Assembly: GCA_963664635.1 (NCBI GenBank)
Contig: OY761542.1
Span: 4,092,001-4,156,000, forward strand
Source of the DNA: VXNE01 sp963664635
Lineage (GTDB): Bacteria; Pseudomonadota; Gammaproteobacteria; Pseudomonadales; Azotimanducaceae
DNA length: 64,000 bases
Direction of reading: 5' to 3'
Under the pieces are notes generated by a model. The model did not search any database. It was not told where the DNA came from and saw only the letters and a program-made list of their open reading frames with translations. Positions 17,977-26,900 of the stretch are shown here, piece by piece. Each line of letters opens with the position of its first letter. Positions within the stretch are counted from its first letter, which is position 1. The position numbers were made by a program, and so were the translations under genes.

Positions 17977-18633
17977 ATGCGTTTCGACCACGCCAGCCTG
18001 AAAGCCCGCGCACGCCGCATCGAGGCCAGGCATCCCGGCATCGCCCTGCGCGTGCACCGTGCCGTGAGCTGGCTGGGATGCGCCGAACGGTGCGAGGGCG
18101 ACGACGACGCCCGCTTCATCTTTCTCTGGATCTCCCTGAACGCCGCCTATGCCGACGAGATCCAGCGCGAGTCGACGCCGGAGCAGACGGTGCTCGATCG
18201 CTTCCTCAAGCAGCTCGTGGAGCTCGACCGCGAGAACCTCCTGTACGAACTCGTCTGGTCCAGGTTTCCCGGGCCCTTCCGCCTCCTCCTCGAGAACCGC
18301 TATGTGTTCCAGCCCTTCTGGGACTACCAGAACGGCAAGATCGACGAGCGCCGGTGGCAGCGCTCTTTCGAGGGCGCGCGCACCAAGGCGCACCGGGCCC
18401 TGCGCGACCGCGGCCGCACCGACACCGTGCTCGCGATCGTCCTCGCCCGGCTCTACACGCTGCGCAACCAGTTGATACATGGCGGGGCGACCTGGCAGAG
18501 CAGGGTGAACCGGGACCAGGTGCGCGACGGCACGGCCATCCTCGCCGACCTCGTCCCCCGGGTGATCCACCTGCTGATGGCGAACCCGGAGGAGGATTGG
18601 GGGGACCCGTCCTATCCGGTGGTCGACGGCTGA
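17977..18633 (+). CDS. HEPN/Apea-like protein of unknown role
   Basis: 218-residue soluble, mostly helical protein. The C-terminal half contains RNQLIHGGATW, an R-x4-H motif (Arg-Asn-Gln-Leu-Ile-His) as found at the active site of HEPN domains. FIFLWISLNAAYADE upstream is typical of Apea-like HEPN proteins. HEPN proteins are often RNases in toxin-antitoxin or phage-defence systems, but some are inactive or housekeeping. No partner antitoxin is adjacent: the upstream neighbour is a divergent receptor gene and the downstream one a convergent ABC permease. The start ATG has GGAG about 8 nt upstream. Confidence 0.65.
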   Translation: MRFDHASLKARARRIEARHPGIALRVHRAVSWLGCAERCEGDDDARFIFLWISLNAAYADEIQRESTPEQTVLDRFLKQLVELDRENLLYELVWSRFPGPFRLLLENRYVFQPFWDYQNGKIDERRWQRSFEGARTKAHRALRDRGRTDTVLAIVLARLYTLRNQLIHGGATWQSRVNRDQVRDGTAILADLVPRVIHLLMANPEEDWGDPSYPVVDG

Positions 18634-18690
18634 GCGAACCGATGTCGTCCCCGGACGCGAGTCGCGCCGGGGGAACCCGTTCGCCCGCGC

Positions 18691-21192
18691 TCACAGCTCC
18701 CTGAGCACCAGCACCGGCGGTGACTCCACCAGCTTGCGGGTGCCGAGATACCCAATGGCGGCGATGAGCACCGCCCCGATGGCGGGGCCCGCCAGCCAGA
18801 GCCATGGATGCAGTTCGTAGCCGAGTTCGAACACCTGCGACCGCAGCACCGTCACGGTGATCTCCGCACCGATGACCGCGACCACGCCGGCGAACGCCCC
18901 GAGCACGGCAAACTCGGCGGTCAGGGCCCCCGCGATGAGCCGCATCGTCCCGCCGAGGGCGCGCACCAGCGCATGCTCCTTGAGACGCGCCTCGTGGCTC
19001 GCCTGGATCGAGGCCACGAGCACCAGGGCGCCGGCGCCGAGCACGAGTCCGAGCACGAGTTCGATCGCCTGCGTCACCCGCCCGACGATGCTGCGCACCT
19101 GGCGGATGATCTCGTCGACCTCGATGACCGTGATCGTCGGATGGTCCGAAAGCAGGCGATTGAGAAACGGCTTGTGCTCGGCATCGAGGTGGAAGCTCGT
19201 CATGTGCGTGGTCGCGAAATCGCCGAGGGCGCCGCCCGAGAAGATGATGAAGAAGTTCGGCTGCAGGCTGTCCCACTCGACCCGGCGCGTGTTGGCCACC
19301 CGGGCCGTGACCGGCAGGCCGCCGATGTCGAAGGCAAGTTCGTCCCCGACGCCGAGCCCAAACCGCGCCGCATATTCGTCCTCCAGCGAGAGCAGCGCTG
19401 CGTCCGTGCCCTCCGGCCACCACCCGCCCTCCACCAGCACGTTGTTGTCGGGCAGCGTGTCGGACCATGTCAGGTTGCGCTCCGAGCGCAGGCGCGGCCC
19501 TTCCGGTCCCCGGCGATGGGTCTCCGCCCAAGACTCGGCGGGCTCGCCGTTCACGCTCGTCACGCGACCGCGGATCATCGGGAAGAGGTGGCCGTCATAG
19601 TCCGTGTGGGTCGCCAGCAGCGCCTGCACCGCCTCCACTTCGTTGTCCGCGACGTTCATCACGAAGTGATTGGGCGCGTCCTCGGGCAACTGGGAACGCC
19701 ACTCGTCGAGCAACGCCGTGCGGATCAGCAGCAGGATCAGCAGCAGCATGATCGCGATGCCGAAGATCGTGATCTGGGCGACGTTCTCCCGGTAGCGCCG
19801 CTGCAGCCCCGCCAGCGCCAGCCGCCAGGCGCTGCCGGCCTGCATCCCCACCACGCGTCCGCCCCGCAGCAGCGCCAGCGCCACGACGGCGAACGCACCG
19901 CACACGCCCACCCCCCCGACGAGGGCCCACAAGGTCAGGAACACGTCGCCGCTGTACCACACCAGGAGGCCGAGTCCCCCCAGGGCCGCGGCCCCGTACG
20001 TGAGCGCCTGTGACGCCGCGCCGGCATGCACGTCCCGCCGGATCACGCGCATCGGCGAGACGCCGCGCAGGGCCAGCAGCGGCGGCAGCGCGAACGCCAG
20101 CAGGCACACGAATCCCGTCACGGCCCCCAGCGCCAGCGGACGCGGGCTCGGCCACGGCAGCGACGCCGGCAGATAGGCGGACAGCGCCGCGACGATGCCC
20201 AGGTGGACCAGGCCCCCGAGCAGGAGACCCGTGACCACGCCGGCTCCGCCGACCGCACTCAGGATTCCCAGGTAGCCCCACTGCACGTCGGCCGGCGTGG
20301 CCCCGAGCGTCTTGAGCACGCCCACGTGATCGTAGTGCCGGCGCGCGTACCGGTGCGCGCCGAGGGCGACGGCCACCCCGGCGAGCAGGACCGCCAGGAG
20401 CCCCCCCAGCAGCAGGAAGCTCTCGGCGCGGTCCAGCGCATCGCCGATGGTCGGGTTCGCATCGGCGATGCCCCGCCAGCGGTAGTTGGGCGCGAGGTCC
20501 GGCTCCACGGCCGCGCGCAGTTCCGCCAGACCGCCGTCGTCTCCCGCCAGCAACAGCCGATAGCCGACGCGGCTGCCCGGCTGGATCACGCGCGTCGCGG
20601 GCACGTCGTCGACATGCATCAGGAGGCGCGGGCCGAGATCGAACATGCTGCCGCCACGGTCGGGCTCGCCGGCCAGGACCCGTGCGATCCGCAGGCGCGC
20701 GTAGCCGAGCGCCACGGTGTCGCCCAACGCGAGGCCGAGCGCCGGGAACAGGCGCGAGTCGAGCCACACCTCGCCCGGTACGGGCACCGCACGGGTGACG
20801 GCGGCCGGCCCGAACGGTTCCTCGGCCACGCGCAGCACGCCGCGCAGGGGGTAGCCGTCTCCCACCGCCTTGACGGACACCAACTGGCTGCGGGCATCGG
20901 GCGACTCGTCCCCGAAGAGCATCGAGGGGAACGTGACGACGTCCGTCTGCGCAAGGCCGAGCCGTCGCGCGGCATCGCGAAAGCCCTCCGGTATCGGCCG
21001 GCTCGAGCCGATGACCCGGTCGGCGCCGAGGAACGTGGTGGACTCGGACAGCAGTGCTTCGCGCAGCCGATCGACGAACAGGCCGATCGCCGTGACGGTC
21101 CCCACGGCCACCACCACGGCCGCAAGCAGCAGGCGCAGCTCGCCCGCGCGCCAGTCGCGCACGGCCAGCCGCAACACCAGGCGCGGCGTCAC
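18691..21192 (-). CDS. ybbP: FtsX-like ABC transporter permease (YbbP type)
   Basis: 833 residues with paired FtsX-like permease modules. The N-terminal helix (LLLAAVVVAVGTVTAIGLF) and a first periplasmic MacB-like domain are followed by helix groups around 260-420. A further cluster near 480-500 (ITIFGIAIMLLLILLLI) precedes a second periplasmic domain, and four helices sit at the C-terminus. Length and layout match E. coli YbbP (~800 residues). The ATG at 21192 overlaps the ybbA stop (ATGA). With YbbA it is thought to form a MacB-superfamily exporter or lipid-handling machine; its exact substrate is unsettled. The ybbAP pair next to divergent tesA repeats the E. coli arrangement. Confidence 0.9.
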   Translation of the reverse strand: MTPRLVLRLAVRDWRAGELRLLLAAVVVAVGTVTAIGLFVDRLREALLSESTTFLGADRVIGSSRPIPEGFRDAARRLGLAQTDVVTFPSMLFGDESPDARSQLVSVKAVGDGYPLRGVLRVAEEPFGPAAVTRAVPVPGEVWLDSRLFPALGLALGDTVALGYARLRIARVLAGEPDRGGSMFDLGPRLLMHVDDVPATRVIQPGSRVGYRLLLAGDDGGLAELRAAVEPDLAPNYRWRGIADANPTIGDALDRAESFLLLGGLLAVLLAGVAVALGAHRYARRHYDHVGVLKTLGATPADVQWGYLGILSAVGGAGVVTGLLLGGLVHLGIVAALSAYLPASLPWPSPRPLALGAVTGFVCLLAFALPPLLALRGVSPMRVIRRDVHAGAASQALTYGAAALGGLGLLVWYSGDVFLTLWALVGGVGVCGAFAVVALALLRGGRVVGMQAGSAWRLALAGLQRRYRENVAQITIFGIAIMLLLILLLIRTALLDEWRSQLPEDAPNHFVMNVADNEVEAVQALLATHTDYDGHLFPMIRGRVTSVNGEPAESWAETHRRGPEGPRLRSERNLTWSDTLPDNNVLVEGGWWPEGTDAALLSLEDEYAARFGLGVGDELAFDIGGLPVTARVANTRRVEWDSLQPNFFIIFSGGALGDFATTHMTSFHLDAEHKPFLNRLLSDHPTITVIEVDEIIRQVRSIVGRVTQAIELVLGLVLGAGALVLVASIQASHEARLKEHALVRALGGTMRLIAGALTAEFAVLGAFAGVVAVIGAEITVTVLRSQVFELGYELHPWLWLAGPAIGAVLIAAIGYLGTRKLVESPPVLVLREL

Positions 21193-21875
21193 GAGGCGAC
21201 CCGTCCCGCTTCCAGGGTGACCACGCGGTTGCAGCGGTCCGCGAGGGCGGCGTCGTGGGTGACCAGCACCAGCGTGGCACCGGATTCCACGTTGAGGTCG
21301 AACAGGAGATCGATTACCCGAGCCCCGGTCGCGGTGTCGAGGTTGCCCGTCGGTTCGTCCGCGAACAGGACCTTCGGCCGCGAGGCGAACGCCCGCGCGA
21401 TGGCCACTCGCTGCTGTTCGCCGCCGGACAGTTCACGGGGGTAGTGCGTCACCCGTTCGGCCAGTCCCACCCGTGCAAGGAACTCGGACGCGTCGTCCCG
21501 CGCACTGGCGTCGCCGCGCAGCTCCGACGGCAACATCACGTTCTCCAGCGCCGACAGGCTCTCGATGAGCTGGAAGGTCTGGAACACGAACCCGATGCAG
21601 CGGCCACGGACGCGCGCGCGCTGCTCTTCGGACAGGGCCGTGATCTCGTCACCGTCGAGCCACACGTCACCCGTGGTCGGGAGGTCGAGCCCGGCGAGAA
21701 TGCCGAGCAGCGTGGTCTTGCCGGAGCCGGACGCCCCCACCACCGCCACGGACTCGCCGGCGACCGCCTGGAAGTCCACGTCATCGAGAATGCACAGGTC
21801 GCCCTCGGCGGTCGGCACGGTCTTGTTGACCGCGCGGGCGCGCAGGATCGGCGATTCGGCGGAACCGTCGTTCAT
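21189..21875 (-). CDS. ybbA: ABC transporter ATP-binding protein YbbA (LolD/MacB-like)
   Basis: 228-residue ABC ATPase. Walker A is GASGSGKTT (47-55), the Q-loop is FVFQTFQLI, the signature LSGGEQQRVAIARA and Walker B VLFADEPTGNLD. The motif set and the GNLD after Walker B match the LolD/MacB family that works with FtsX-like permeases. Its stop overlaps the permease start, so the two are translationally coupled. Divergent from the lysophospholipase gene, as in E. coli. Confidence 0.93.
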   Translation of the reverse strand: MNDGSAESPILRARAVNKTVPTAEGDLCILDDVDFQAVAGESVAVVGASGSGKTTLLGILAGLDLPTTGDVWLDGDEITALSEEQRARVRGRCIGFVFQTFQLIESLSALENVMLPSELRGDASARDDASEFLARVGLAERVTHYPRELSGGEQQRVAIARAFASRPKVLFADEPTGNLDTATGARVIDLLFDLNVESGATLVLVTHDAALADRCNRVVTLEAGRVAS

Positions 21876-22086
21876 GTCGGGTATCGGATAACCTCAAAGT
21901 CACCAGACCGCCGGCGGGAGTCGCGTGCGCGCGGCCCCGGAGCCGATGGCTTGCGGCGCAACAGCGCCCCGCAACCGTCGCCTTCGGCTCCGCTCGCGCC
22001 CAGCCCACCCGTCTTCGAGCCCGCGCCGTCCCACGGCGCAGCCTCCTAGACTACCATTGCGCGACCCGACCGCCGGCGCCCGACCG

Positions 22087-22719
22087 TTGACACCCCTGCC
22101 ACGCGTCCTCCTGCTTCCTCTCTTCGCCGTCGCCCTGTCGACCGGCGCGGGTCTCGCCGCACACGCGGACACGCGCGGGACGATCCTCGTCTTCGGCGAC
22201 AGCCTGAGCGCGGCGTACGGAATGACGCCGGAGCAGGGCTGGGTGGCGCTGCTCGCCGAACGCCTGGCGGACGGCGGCCGTCCCTACCGGGTCGTGAACG
22301 CGAGCGTCAGCGGCGAGACCACCACGGGCGGACGCGGCCGCATCGCCCCGATCCTCGAGCGTCATGACCCGGGAGTCGTGATCATCGAACTCGGCGGCAA
22401 CGACGGCCTGCGCGGTTACTCCGTCGCGAGCATCCGCGAGAACCTGACCGCGATGGTGCGGACGGCACGGGCCCGCGGCGCGGCCGTCGTCGTGGTCGGC
22501 ATGCGGATGACGCCCAATCTCGGCCCCCGGTACACCGATTCGTTCCGCGATGTCTTTGGCGAGGTCAGCGCGTCGCTCGATGCCGCCCTGGTGCCGTTCC
22601 TGCTCGACGGGATCGATCCGGAGACGATGCTGCAGCGCGACGGCATCCACCCGACGGCCGCGGCACAGCCGGTGTTGCTGGACAACGTCTGGAGGGTACT
22701 GGAACCGCTGCTGCGGTGA
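22087..22719 (+). CDS. tesA: GDSL esterase / acyl-CoA thioesterase I (TesA)
   Basis: SGNH hydrolase of the periplasm acting on acyl thioesters and lysophospholipids. Block I is FGDSLSAAYGM with the catalytic serine, block II has NASVSGETT, block III is GGNDGLRG and block V is DGIHPT with the catalytic Asp-His pair. A hydrophobic export signal (VLLLPLFAVALSTGAGLAAHA) precedes it. No ATG sits at the right place: the nearest upstream ATG (21925) would add ~54 arginine- and proline-rich residues. I favour TTG at 22087, with TTG at 22057 as the alternative. It is divergent from ybbA and lies only ~17 bp from the end of convergent bolA. Confidence 0.88.
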   Translation: MTPLPRVLLLPLFAVALSTGAGLAAHADTRGTILVFGDSLSAAYGMTPEQGWVALLAERLADGGRPYRVVNASVSGETTTGGRGRIAPILERHDPGVVIIELGGNDGLRGYSVASIRENLTAMVRTARARGAAVVVVGMRMTPNLGPRYTDSFRDVFGEVSASLDAALVPFLLDGIDPETMLQRDGIHPTAAAQPVLLDNVWRVLEPLLR

Positions 22720-22736
22720 TCGGCCCCGCTGGGCGG

Positions 22737-23057
22737 TCAGGTCTCCCGCGCCTGGCCGCCGAGGCAGGGCGGCGACATCGGCGCGGCACCGAAGCGGGCC
22801 TTCCAGTCCGCCTGCGTGTAGGTGTGCAACGCCAGTGCGTGCACGGGGCCCGCCAACTCGTCCGCGAGCGCGGTATTGACCATGCGGTGGCGCTCGATCA
22901 GCCGCCGTCCGTCGAATCCGTCCGCGACCACCACGACGCGGAAGTGCGACTCCGACCCGGCGGGCACGTTGTGATTCGGGCTCTCGTTCTCGACGACGAG
23001 GTGCGCCGGCGCGAGCGCCTCGGCAAGCTTCGCCTCGATGGTCTCCTGCACGCTCAT
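22737..23057 (-). CDS. bolA: BolA family protein
   Basis: 106 residues from the ATG at 23057. The BolA class II stress-response fold is recognisable from NHNVPAGSESHFRVVVVAD (residues ~28-46), DGRRLIERHRMVNTALADEL (~50-69) and the final HALALHTYT. BolA proteins bind monothiol glutaredoxins and Fe-S clusters and affect cell shape and transcription. Divergent from yaaA; the 109 bp between them include an AT-rich patch (ATAATATAG, ~23130-23138) that may hold overlapping promoters. Confidence 0.93.
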   Translation of the reverse strand: MSVQETIEAKLAEALAPAHLVVENESPNHNVPAGSESHFRVVVVADGFDGRRLIERHRMVNTALADELAGPVHALALHTYTQADWKARFGAAPMSPPCLGGQARET

Positions 23058-23166
23058 CGCTCCTCCCGCCCGCGCTTTGTCTGCTCCCGCCATCTGCTCC
23101 CGCCGGCTTTGCGGACACTGGTCCACGGCATAATATAGTTTGTTCGCCGCCGCAAAGGTGCTCGCC

Positions 23167-23955
23167 ATGCTGCTGGTCATCTCGCCCGCCAAGTCCCTCG
23201 ACTTCGATTCCGCGCCCCCGACGCGCAAGCACACGCAACCCGACTTCCTCGACGACGCGCGGGCCCTCGTCCACGAACTGAAGGATCTCGGTCCGGGCGA
23301 GCTGTCCGACCTCATGCACATCAGCACGAAGCTCGGCGAACTCAACTGCGACCGGTTCAACGAGTGGTCGCCGCCGTTTTCGCGCAAGAACGCGAAGCAG
23401 GCCGTGCTCGCGTTCCGGGGCGACGTGTACATGGGCATGCAGGCGTGGGATTTCTCGGAGCGGGACTTCACCTGGGCGCAGAAGCGCGTGCGCATCCTGT
23501 CGGGCCTGTACGGGCTCCTGAAGCCCTTGGACCTCATCCAGCCCTACCGCCTGGAGATGGGCACCCCGTTCGCGAACGCCCGCGGGGCCGATCTCTACGC
23601 CTTCTGGGGCGACCGGCTGACCGATACGCTGCGCGGCGAGCTCGACGGTCACCGCACCCGTACGCTCGTGAACCTCGCGTCCAACGAGTACTGGAACGCG
23701 GTGGCGCCGCAACGCCTCGACGCCCGGGTCGTCACGCCGGTGTTCAAGGACCTCAAGAACGGCCGCTACAGGTTCATCAGCTTCTTCGCGAAGAAGGCGC
23801 GCGGCGCCATGGTCGGCTACGTCGTCCGCAACCGCATCGACACGGTGAAGGGACTCAGGGGCTTCGACTGGCAGGGCTACCGTTTCAGCGAGGCACGGTC
23901 GACGCCCGACGAACTCGTCTTCCTGCGGGACAACGCGAGCGCGAAGGCGGCCTGA
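23167..23955 (+). CDS. yaaA: Peroxide-stress protein YaaA (DUF328)
   Basis: 262 residues from the ATG at 23167, where the protein opens MLLVISPAKSLDFDS, the invariant YaaA start. Other family blocks are FNEWSPPFSRKNAKQAV, AFRGDVYMGM, LSGLYGLLKPLDLIQPYRLE, NLASNEYW and RFISFFAKKARG. In E. coli YaaA is induced by peroxide through OxyR and lowers intracellular iron, limiting Fenton damage; it also binds DNA. An upstream in-frame start 27 bp earlier would add nine residues not seen in the family. Confidence 0.95.
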   Translation: MLLVISPAKSLDFDSAPPTRKHTQPDFLDDARALVHELKDLGPGELSDLMHISTKLGELNCDRFNEWSPPFSRKNAKQAVLAFRGDVYMGMQAWDFSERDFTWAQKRVRILSGLYGLLKPLDLIQPYRLEMGTPFANARGADLYAFWGDRLTDTLRGELDGHRTRTLVNLASNEYWNAVAPQRLDARVVTPVFKDLKNGRYRFISFFAKKARGAMVGYVVRNRIDTVKGLRGFDWQGYRFSEARSTPDELVFLRDNASAKAA

Positions 23956-24019
23956 CCCCGGCCCGGCAGTTGCGCAGGCCACCGCGACCGCAAGCCGCGC
24001 CGCGACCGCGAGCCGCGGT

Positions 24020-24787
24020 TCAGGCGCCGGCCTCCGGCACGCGGAGCAGGTCCCCGAGCTGCGCCTTGCGGAGCTTCACCGGGTTGCCCTTGGTCCCGAT
24101 GTTGAGCATCTCGACGAAGAACGAGAACCCCATCGCGAAGTAGATGTAGCCCTTCGGCACGTGCAGCCCGACCCCTTCCGCCGCCAGGGCGAAGCCGATG
24201 ATCAGCAGGAACGAGAGCGCCAGCATCTTGAGCGTCGGATGGTCCTCGATGTAGCGGCTGACCGGGCCCGCCGCCACCATCATCACGACCACGGCGGTGA
24301 CGATCGCCGCGATCATCACGGGCAGTTCGTCGACCAGCCCGACCGCCGTGATCACCGAGTCGAGCGAAAAGACGATATCGATCACGGCGATCTGGAAGAG
24401 CACCATGCCGAGACTCGCCACCGCCCCGCCGCCGTGGCTCTCCGGCGCGTGGGACTCCAGCGAGTTGTGCATCTCCCGGGTGGACTTGCCGATGAGGAAG
24501 GCGCCCCCCGCGACGAGGATGATGTCGCGCCCGGATATGCCCTGACCGAACACCTCGAACAGGTCCTCCGACAGGCTCATGATCCACGACAGCGACACCA
24601 GGAGCGCGATGCGCATGAACATCGCCGCGCTGAGGCCGAGCAGCCGCGCCTGCGCGCGCTGGTGCTCCGGCAGTCTCCCCGTGAGGATGGATATGAAGAC
24701 GATGTTGTCTATGCCGAGGACGATCTCCAGCAGCGTCAGGGTCAGGAACGCGAACCAGACCTCGGGGTTGGCGAGCAGGTCGAGCAT
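24020..24787 (-). CDS. TerC family integral membrane protein (YgjT-like)
   Basis: 255 residues from the ATG at 24787 with seven or so membrane helices. TerC hallmarks are LLEIVLGIDNIVFI near residue 20 and VIDIVFSLDSVITA near the middle, each with acidic residues within a helix. HVPKGYIYFAMGFSFFVEMLN closes the protein. TerC proteins are linked to metal-ion homeostasis (manganese efflux) and tellurite resistance. Divergent from the DUF1244 gene, with about 45 bp between the start codons. Confidence 0.92.
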   Translation of the reverse strand: MLDLLANPEVWFAFLTLTLLEIVLGIDNIVFISILTGRLPEHQRAQARLLGLSAAMFMRIALLVSLSWIMSLSEDLFEVFGQGISGRDIILVAGGAFLIGKSTREMHNSLESHAPESHGGGAVASLGMVLFQIAVIDIVFSLDSVITAVGLVDELPVMIAAIVTAVVVMMVAAGPVSRYIEDHPTLKMLALSFLLIIGFALAAEGVGLHVPKGYIYFAMGFSFFVEMLNIGTKGNPVKLRKAQLGDLLRVPEAGA

Positions 24788-24831
24788 GGCAGTATCATGA
24801 ATCGCGTCACCGCAACGGGCGGAAGTACAAC

Positions 24832-25170
24832 ATGGCCGAAGACCGGTACCAAGACGCTGGGCGGGAGCAAGACGCCGGGCGGGAGCCAGCCACCGTCCAG
24901 GCACTCGAGGCCGCGGTGTTCCGGCGGCTGCTCACGCACCTCGACGAGCACCGGGACGTCCAGAACATCGACCTCATGAACCTCGCCGGCTTCTGCCGCA
25001 ACTGCCTGTCCAAGTGGTATGTCGCGGCTGCCGAGGAACAGGGCGTGTCCGTCGATTACGAGGCCGCGCGGGAGCGCGTCTACGGGATGCCCTATGCCGA
25101 GTGGAAAAGGAAGCACCAGGGCGAGGCCACGCCGGAACAGCTCGACGCCGTGCGGCGTCGGCAGCAGTAG
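24832..25170 (+). CDS. DUF1244 family protein
   Basis: 112 residues. The first ~20 are an unusual repetitive acidic and basic lead (EDRYQDAGREQDAGREP). From residue 23 the family core follows: EAAVFRRLLTHLDEHRDVQ, NIDLMNLAGFCRNCLSKW and MPYAEWKRKHQ. The two cysteines in CRNCLSKW are conserved in the family. Small helical proteins of unknown function, common in proteobacteria. The start has a modest Shine-Dalgarno. The downstream gene begins two bases after the stop, implying cotranscription. Confidence 0.9.
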   Translation: MAEDRYQDAGREQDAGREPATVQALEAAVFRRLLTHLDEHRDVQNIDLMNLAGFCRNCLSKWYVAAAEEQGVSVDYEAARERVYGMPYAEWKRKHQGEATPEQLDAVRRRQQ

Positions 25171-25172
25171 CG

Positions 25173-25838
25173 TTGCGCCGCCCCGGGCGGCGCCTCCGCC
25201 GGCGAGTGGTCCGGCGGGCCGCGGTCTTCCTGGCGGTGCCGATCGCGGTTCTCTCCGCCGCCCTGCTCCCCGGTGACGGACCCGCAGCGGGCCCCGTGCG
25301 CTATGCCGTGATCGACCGCTCCGGCTGGCTCGGGGACGCCGTGCGCAGACACGTCGCCGCCACGGATGTCGCGAGGTTCCTGGATGCCCTCGAGCGCGCC
25401 GTTCCGTCCGATCCTCTGCTGGCCGAGGCCGTCGGCGCCCGCGGCAGCTTCGAGGCGCGCGCGGCGCAGCTGATTCAGACCCTGGCCGCGGAGGCCGGAC
25501 GCCTGCGCTCCCCGGGACCTCTGGACGAGCGTTTCGCGCAGTGGTGGATGGAGCACCCCGACATCGTGCTCGAGACCGCGCCGGACGTCTCGTTCGCCCG
25601 CTTCGCCGAGGTGCATCCCGCGCGGCCCCTGGCCCGCGCGGACGGTGTGGACGGCCTGCTCGCCGACGGCGGCCTCGACGGCTACTTCGTCATCCCGGAC
25701 GACTCCGTCGGCACCGGCGAGGCGCCCCGCTACGTCGGCAGCCGGTCGCCCGAGAGGGACGTCGAGGCGTGGTACGTTGAACTTGCGGCAGATCTGATCG
25801 AGCGCCAACGCATCGCGGAGGAGGGCGCCGCGCCCTGA
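25173..25838 (+). CDS. Exported protein resembling the periplasmic domain of an ABC-2 (NatB-like) permease
   Basis: 221 residues if started at the TTG at 25173, two bases after the DUF1244 stop; no ATG is suitable. A basic N-terminus and one hydrophobic helix (AAVFLAVPIAVLSAALL) are followed by a soluble domain with RYAVIDRSGWLGDAVRRH and later GLDGYFVIPDDSVGTGEAPRY. These two segments resemble the extracytoplasmic domain of COG1668/NatB ABC-2 permeases (VDRSG ... GYLVIPxD). The permease helices that should follow are absent: the protein ends after YVELAADLIERQRIAEEG. It may be a truncated descendant or a stand-alone sensor-like domain. No function is assigned. Confidence 0.6.
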   Translation: MRRPGRRLRRRVVRRAAVFLAVPIAVLSAALLPGDGPAAGPVRYAVIDRSGWLGDAVRRHVAATDVARFLDALERAVPSDPLLAEAVGARGSFEARAAQLIQTLAAEAGRLRSPGPLDERFAQWWMEHPDIVLETAPDVSFARFAEVHPARPLARADGVDGLLADGGLDGYFVIPDDSVGTGEAPRYVGSRSPERDVEAWYVELAADLIERQRIAEEGAAP

Positions 25839-25960
25839 CCGTGCCGCCGTGGGCGGGCCCACGGCCGGCCCCGCGGCCCCGCGGCCCCGCCCGGCAGCTT
25901 GAACTGCCTCGGACCATGCGCTTCAATGTCCGGCCCCGGCCCTCTGGACGACAGGCGCCC

Positions 25961-26650
25961 ATGCAGGAGAGACTTCGCAAAATCTGGCGCGAGTGGCGCG
26001 GCTTCGCGCTGTTCGTGGCCGTCATGCTGGTCTTTCGGTCCGCCATCGCGGACTGGAATCAGGTCCCGTCGGGCTCCATGCAACCCACCATCCTGCCCGG
26101 CGACCGCATCGTCGTCGACAAGCTGGCTTACGATCTCAGGGTCCCGTTCACCCTGACCCGAATCTCCGAGTGGTCCGCACCCGAGCGCGGGGACGTGATC
26201 ACCTTTCCGTCCCCCGTCGACGAGCGGCTGTTCGTCAAGCGCGTCGTCGGCATGCCCGGCGATACCGTCGAACTCAGGGGCAACCGGCTGATCGTCAACG
26301 GCACGGCCGCGACGTACGAGGCGCTGACGGAAGCCGAGATCCGGGGCCTGCCGATCCAGCCCTCCGCGCTCTATCGGTTGTTCCGAGAAACGGTGCTCGG
26401 CAGTTCGCGCATCATCATGGTGCGCAAGGCGCCGCTCGATCCCGGCTACTCGAGCTTCGGCCCCGTGGTCGTGCCCGACGAACACTACCTCGTGCTCGGG
26501 GACAACCGCGACAACAGCGGCGACTTCCGCCGCATAGGCCCCGTGGCGCGGGAGCGCGTACTCGGCCGGGCGCACGCCATCGCCTTTTCGCTCAACTACG
26601 ACAACTACTACGCGCCGCGCATCGACCGTTTCTTCACCGATCTTCCGTAG
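25961..26650 (+). CDS. lepB: Signal peptidase I
   Basis: 229 residues from the ATG at 25961 (an ATG at 25916 is also in frame). A single N-terminal anchor (GFALFVAVMLVFRSAIADW) is followed by the catalytic serine in PSGSMQPTI (Ser39) and the general-base lysine in FVKRVVGMPGD (Lys93). The C-terminal box is LVLGDNRDNSGDFR. It removes signal peptides from exported proteins at the periplasmic face of the inner membrane. In many gammaproteobacteria lepB follows lepA; here it does not. The last 17 bp overlap a convergent small gene. Confidence 0.95.
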   Translation: MQERLRKIWREWRGFALFVAVMLVFRSAIADWNQVPSGSMQPTILPGDRIVVDKLAYDLRVPFTLTRISEWSAPERGDVITFPSPVDERLFVKRVVGMPGDTVELRGNRLIVNGTAATYEALTEAEIRGLPIQPSALYRLFRETVLGSSRIIMVRKAPLDPGYSSFGPVVVPDEHYLVLGDNRDNSGDFRRIGPVARERVLGRAHAIAFSLNYDNYYAPRIDRFFTDLP

Positions 26651-26900
26651 CGCCCGGCGACCGGGGCCGCCGCCGCTCGCCGCCCCCGGTCCCGGAACGA
26701 CCCCGCACCAGCCGGATGATGGCGGCGGCCAACCCGGCGAGCAGCGCCAGACCGGTCACGAAGAACAGGCTCGTGACGAGGAAATCCAGCAGTTCTCCCG
26801 TGTCGAGATCGAAAGACCGCGCCAGCCACGCGATGGCGAGGAACGCCGTCAACGCCGTAGGAACCACCCAGCGCGTCGAGCCCCCTCGCCATCGAGCCAT
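26634..26900 (-). CDS. Small two-helix membrane protein, unknown
   Basis: 88 residues from the ATG at 26900. Two hydrophobic segments, VVPTALTAFLAIAWLA (~12-27) and LVTSLFFVTGLALLAGLAAA (~41-60), are followed by a strongly basic, glycine-rich tail. This topology gives a small inner-membrane protein. No family is recognised. It is convergent with lepB, whose final 17 bp it overlaps. Confidence 0.55.
   Translation of the reverse strand: MARWRGGSTRWVVPTALTAFLAIAWLARSFDLDTGELLDFLVTSLFFVTGLALLAGLAAAIIRLVRGRSGTGGGERRRPRSPGATEDR

Noticed and set aside
18691..21875. MacB-type macrolide exporter
   Set aside because: The permease has the longer YbbP layout, no MacA-like adaptor gene is adjacent, and the divergent tesA fits ybbAP.
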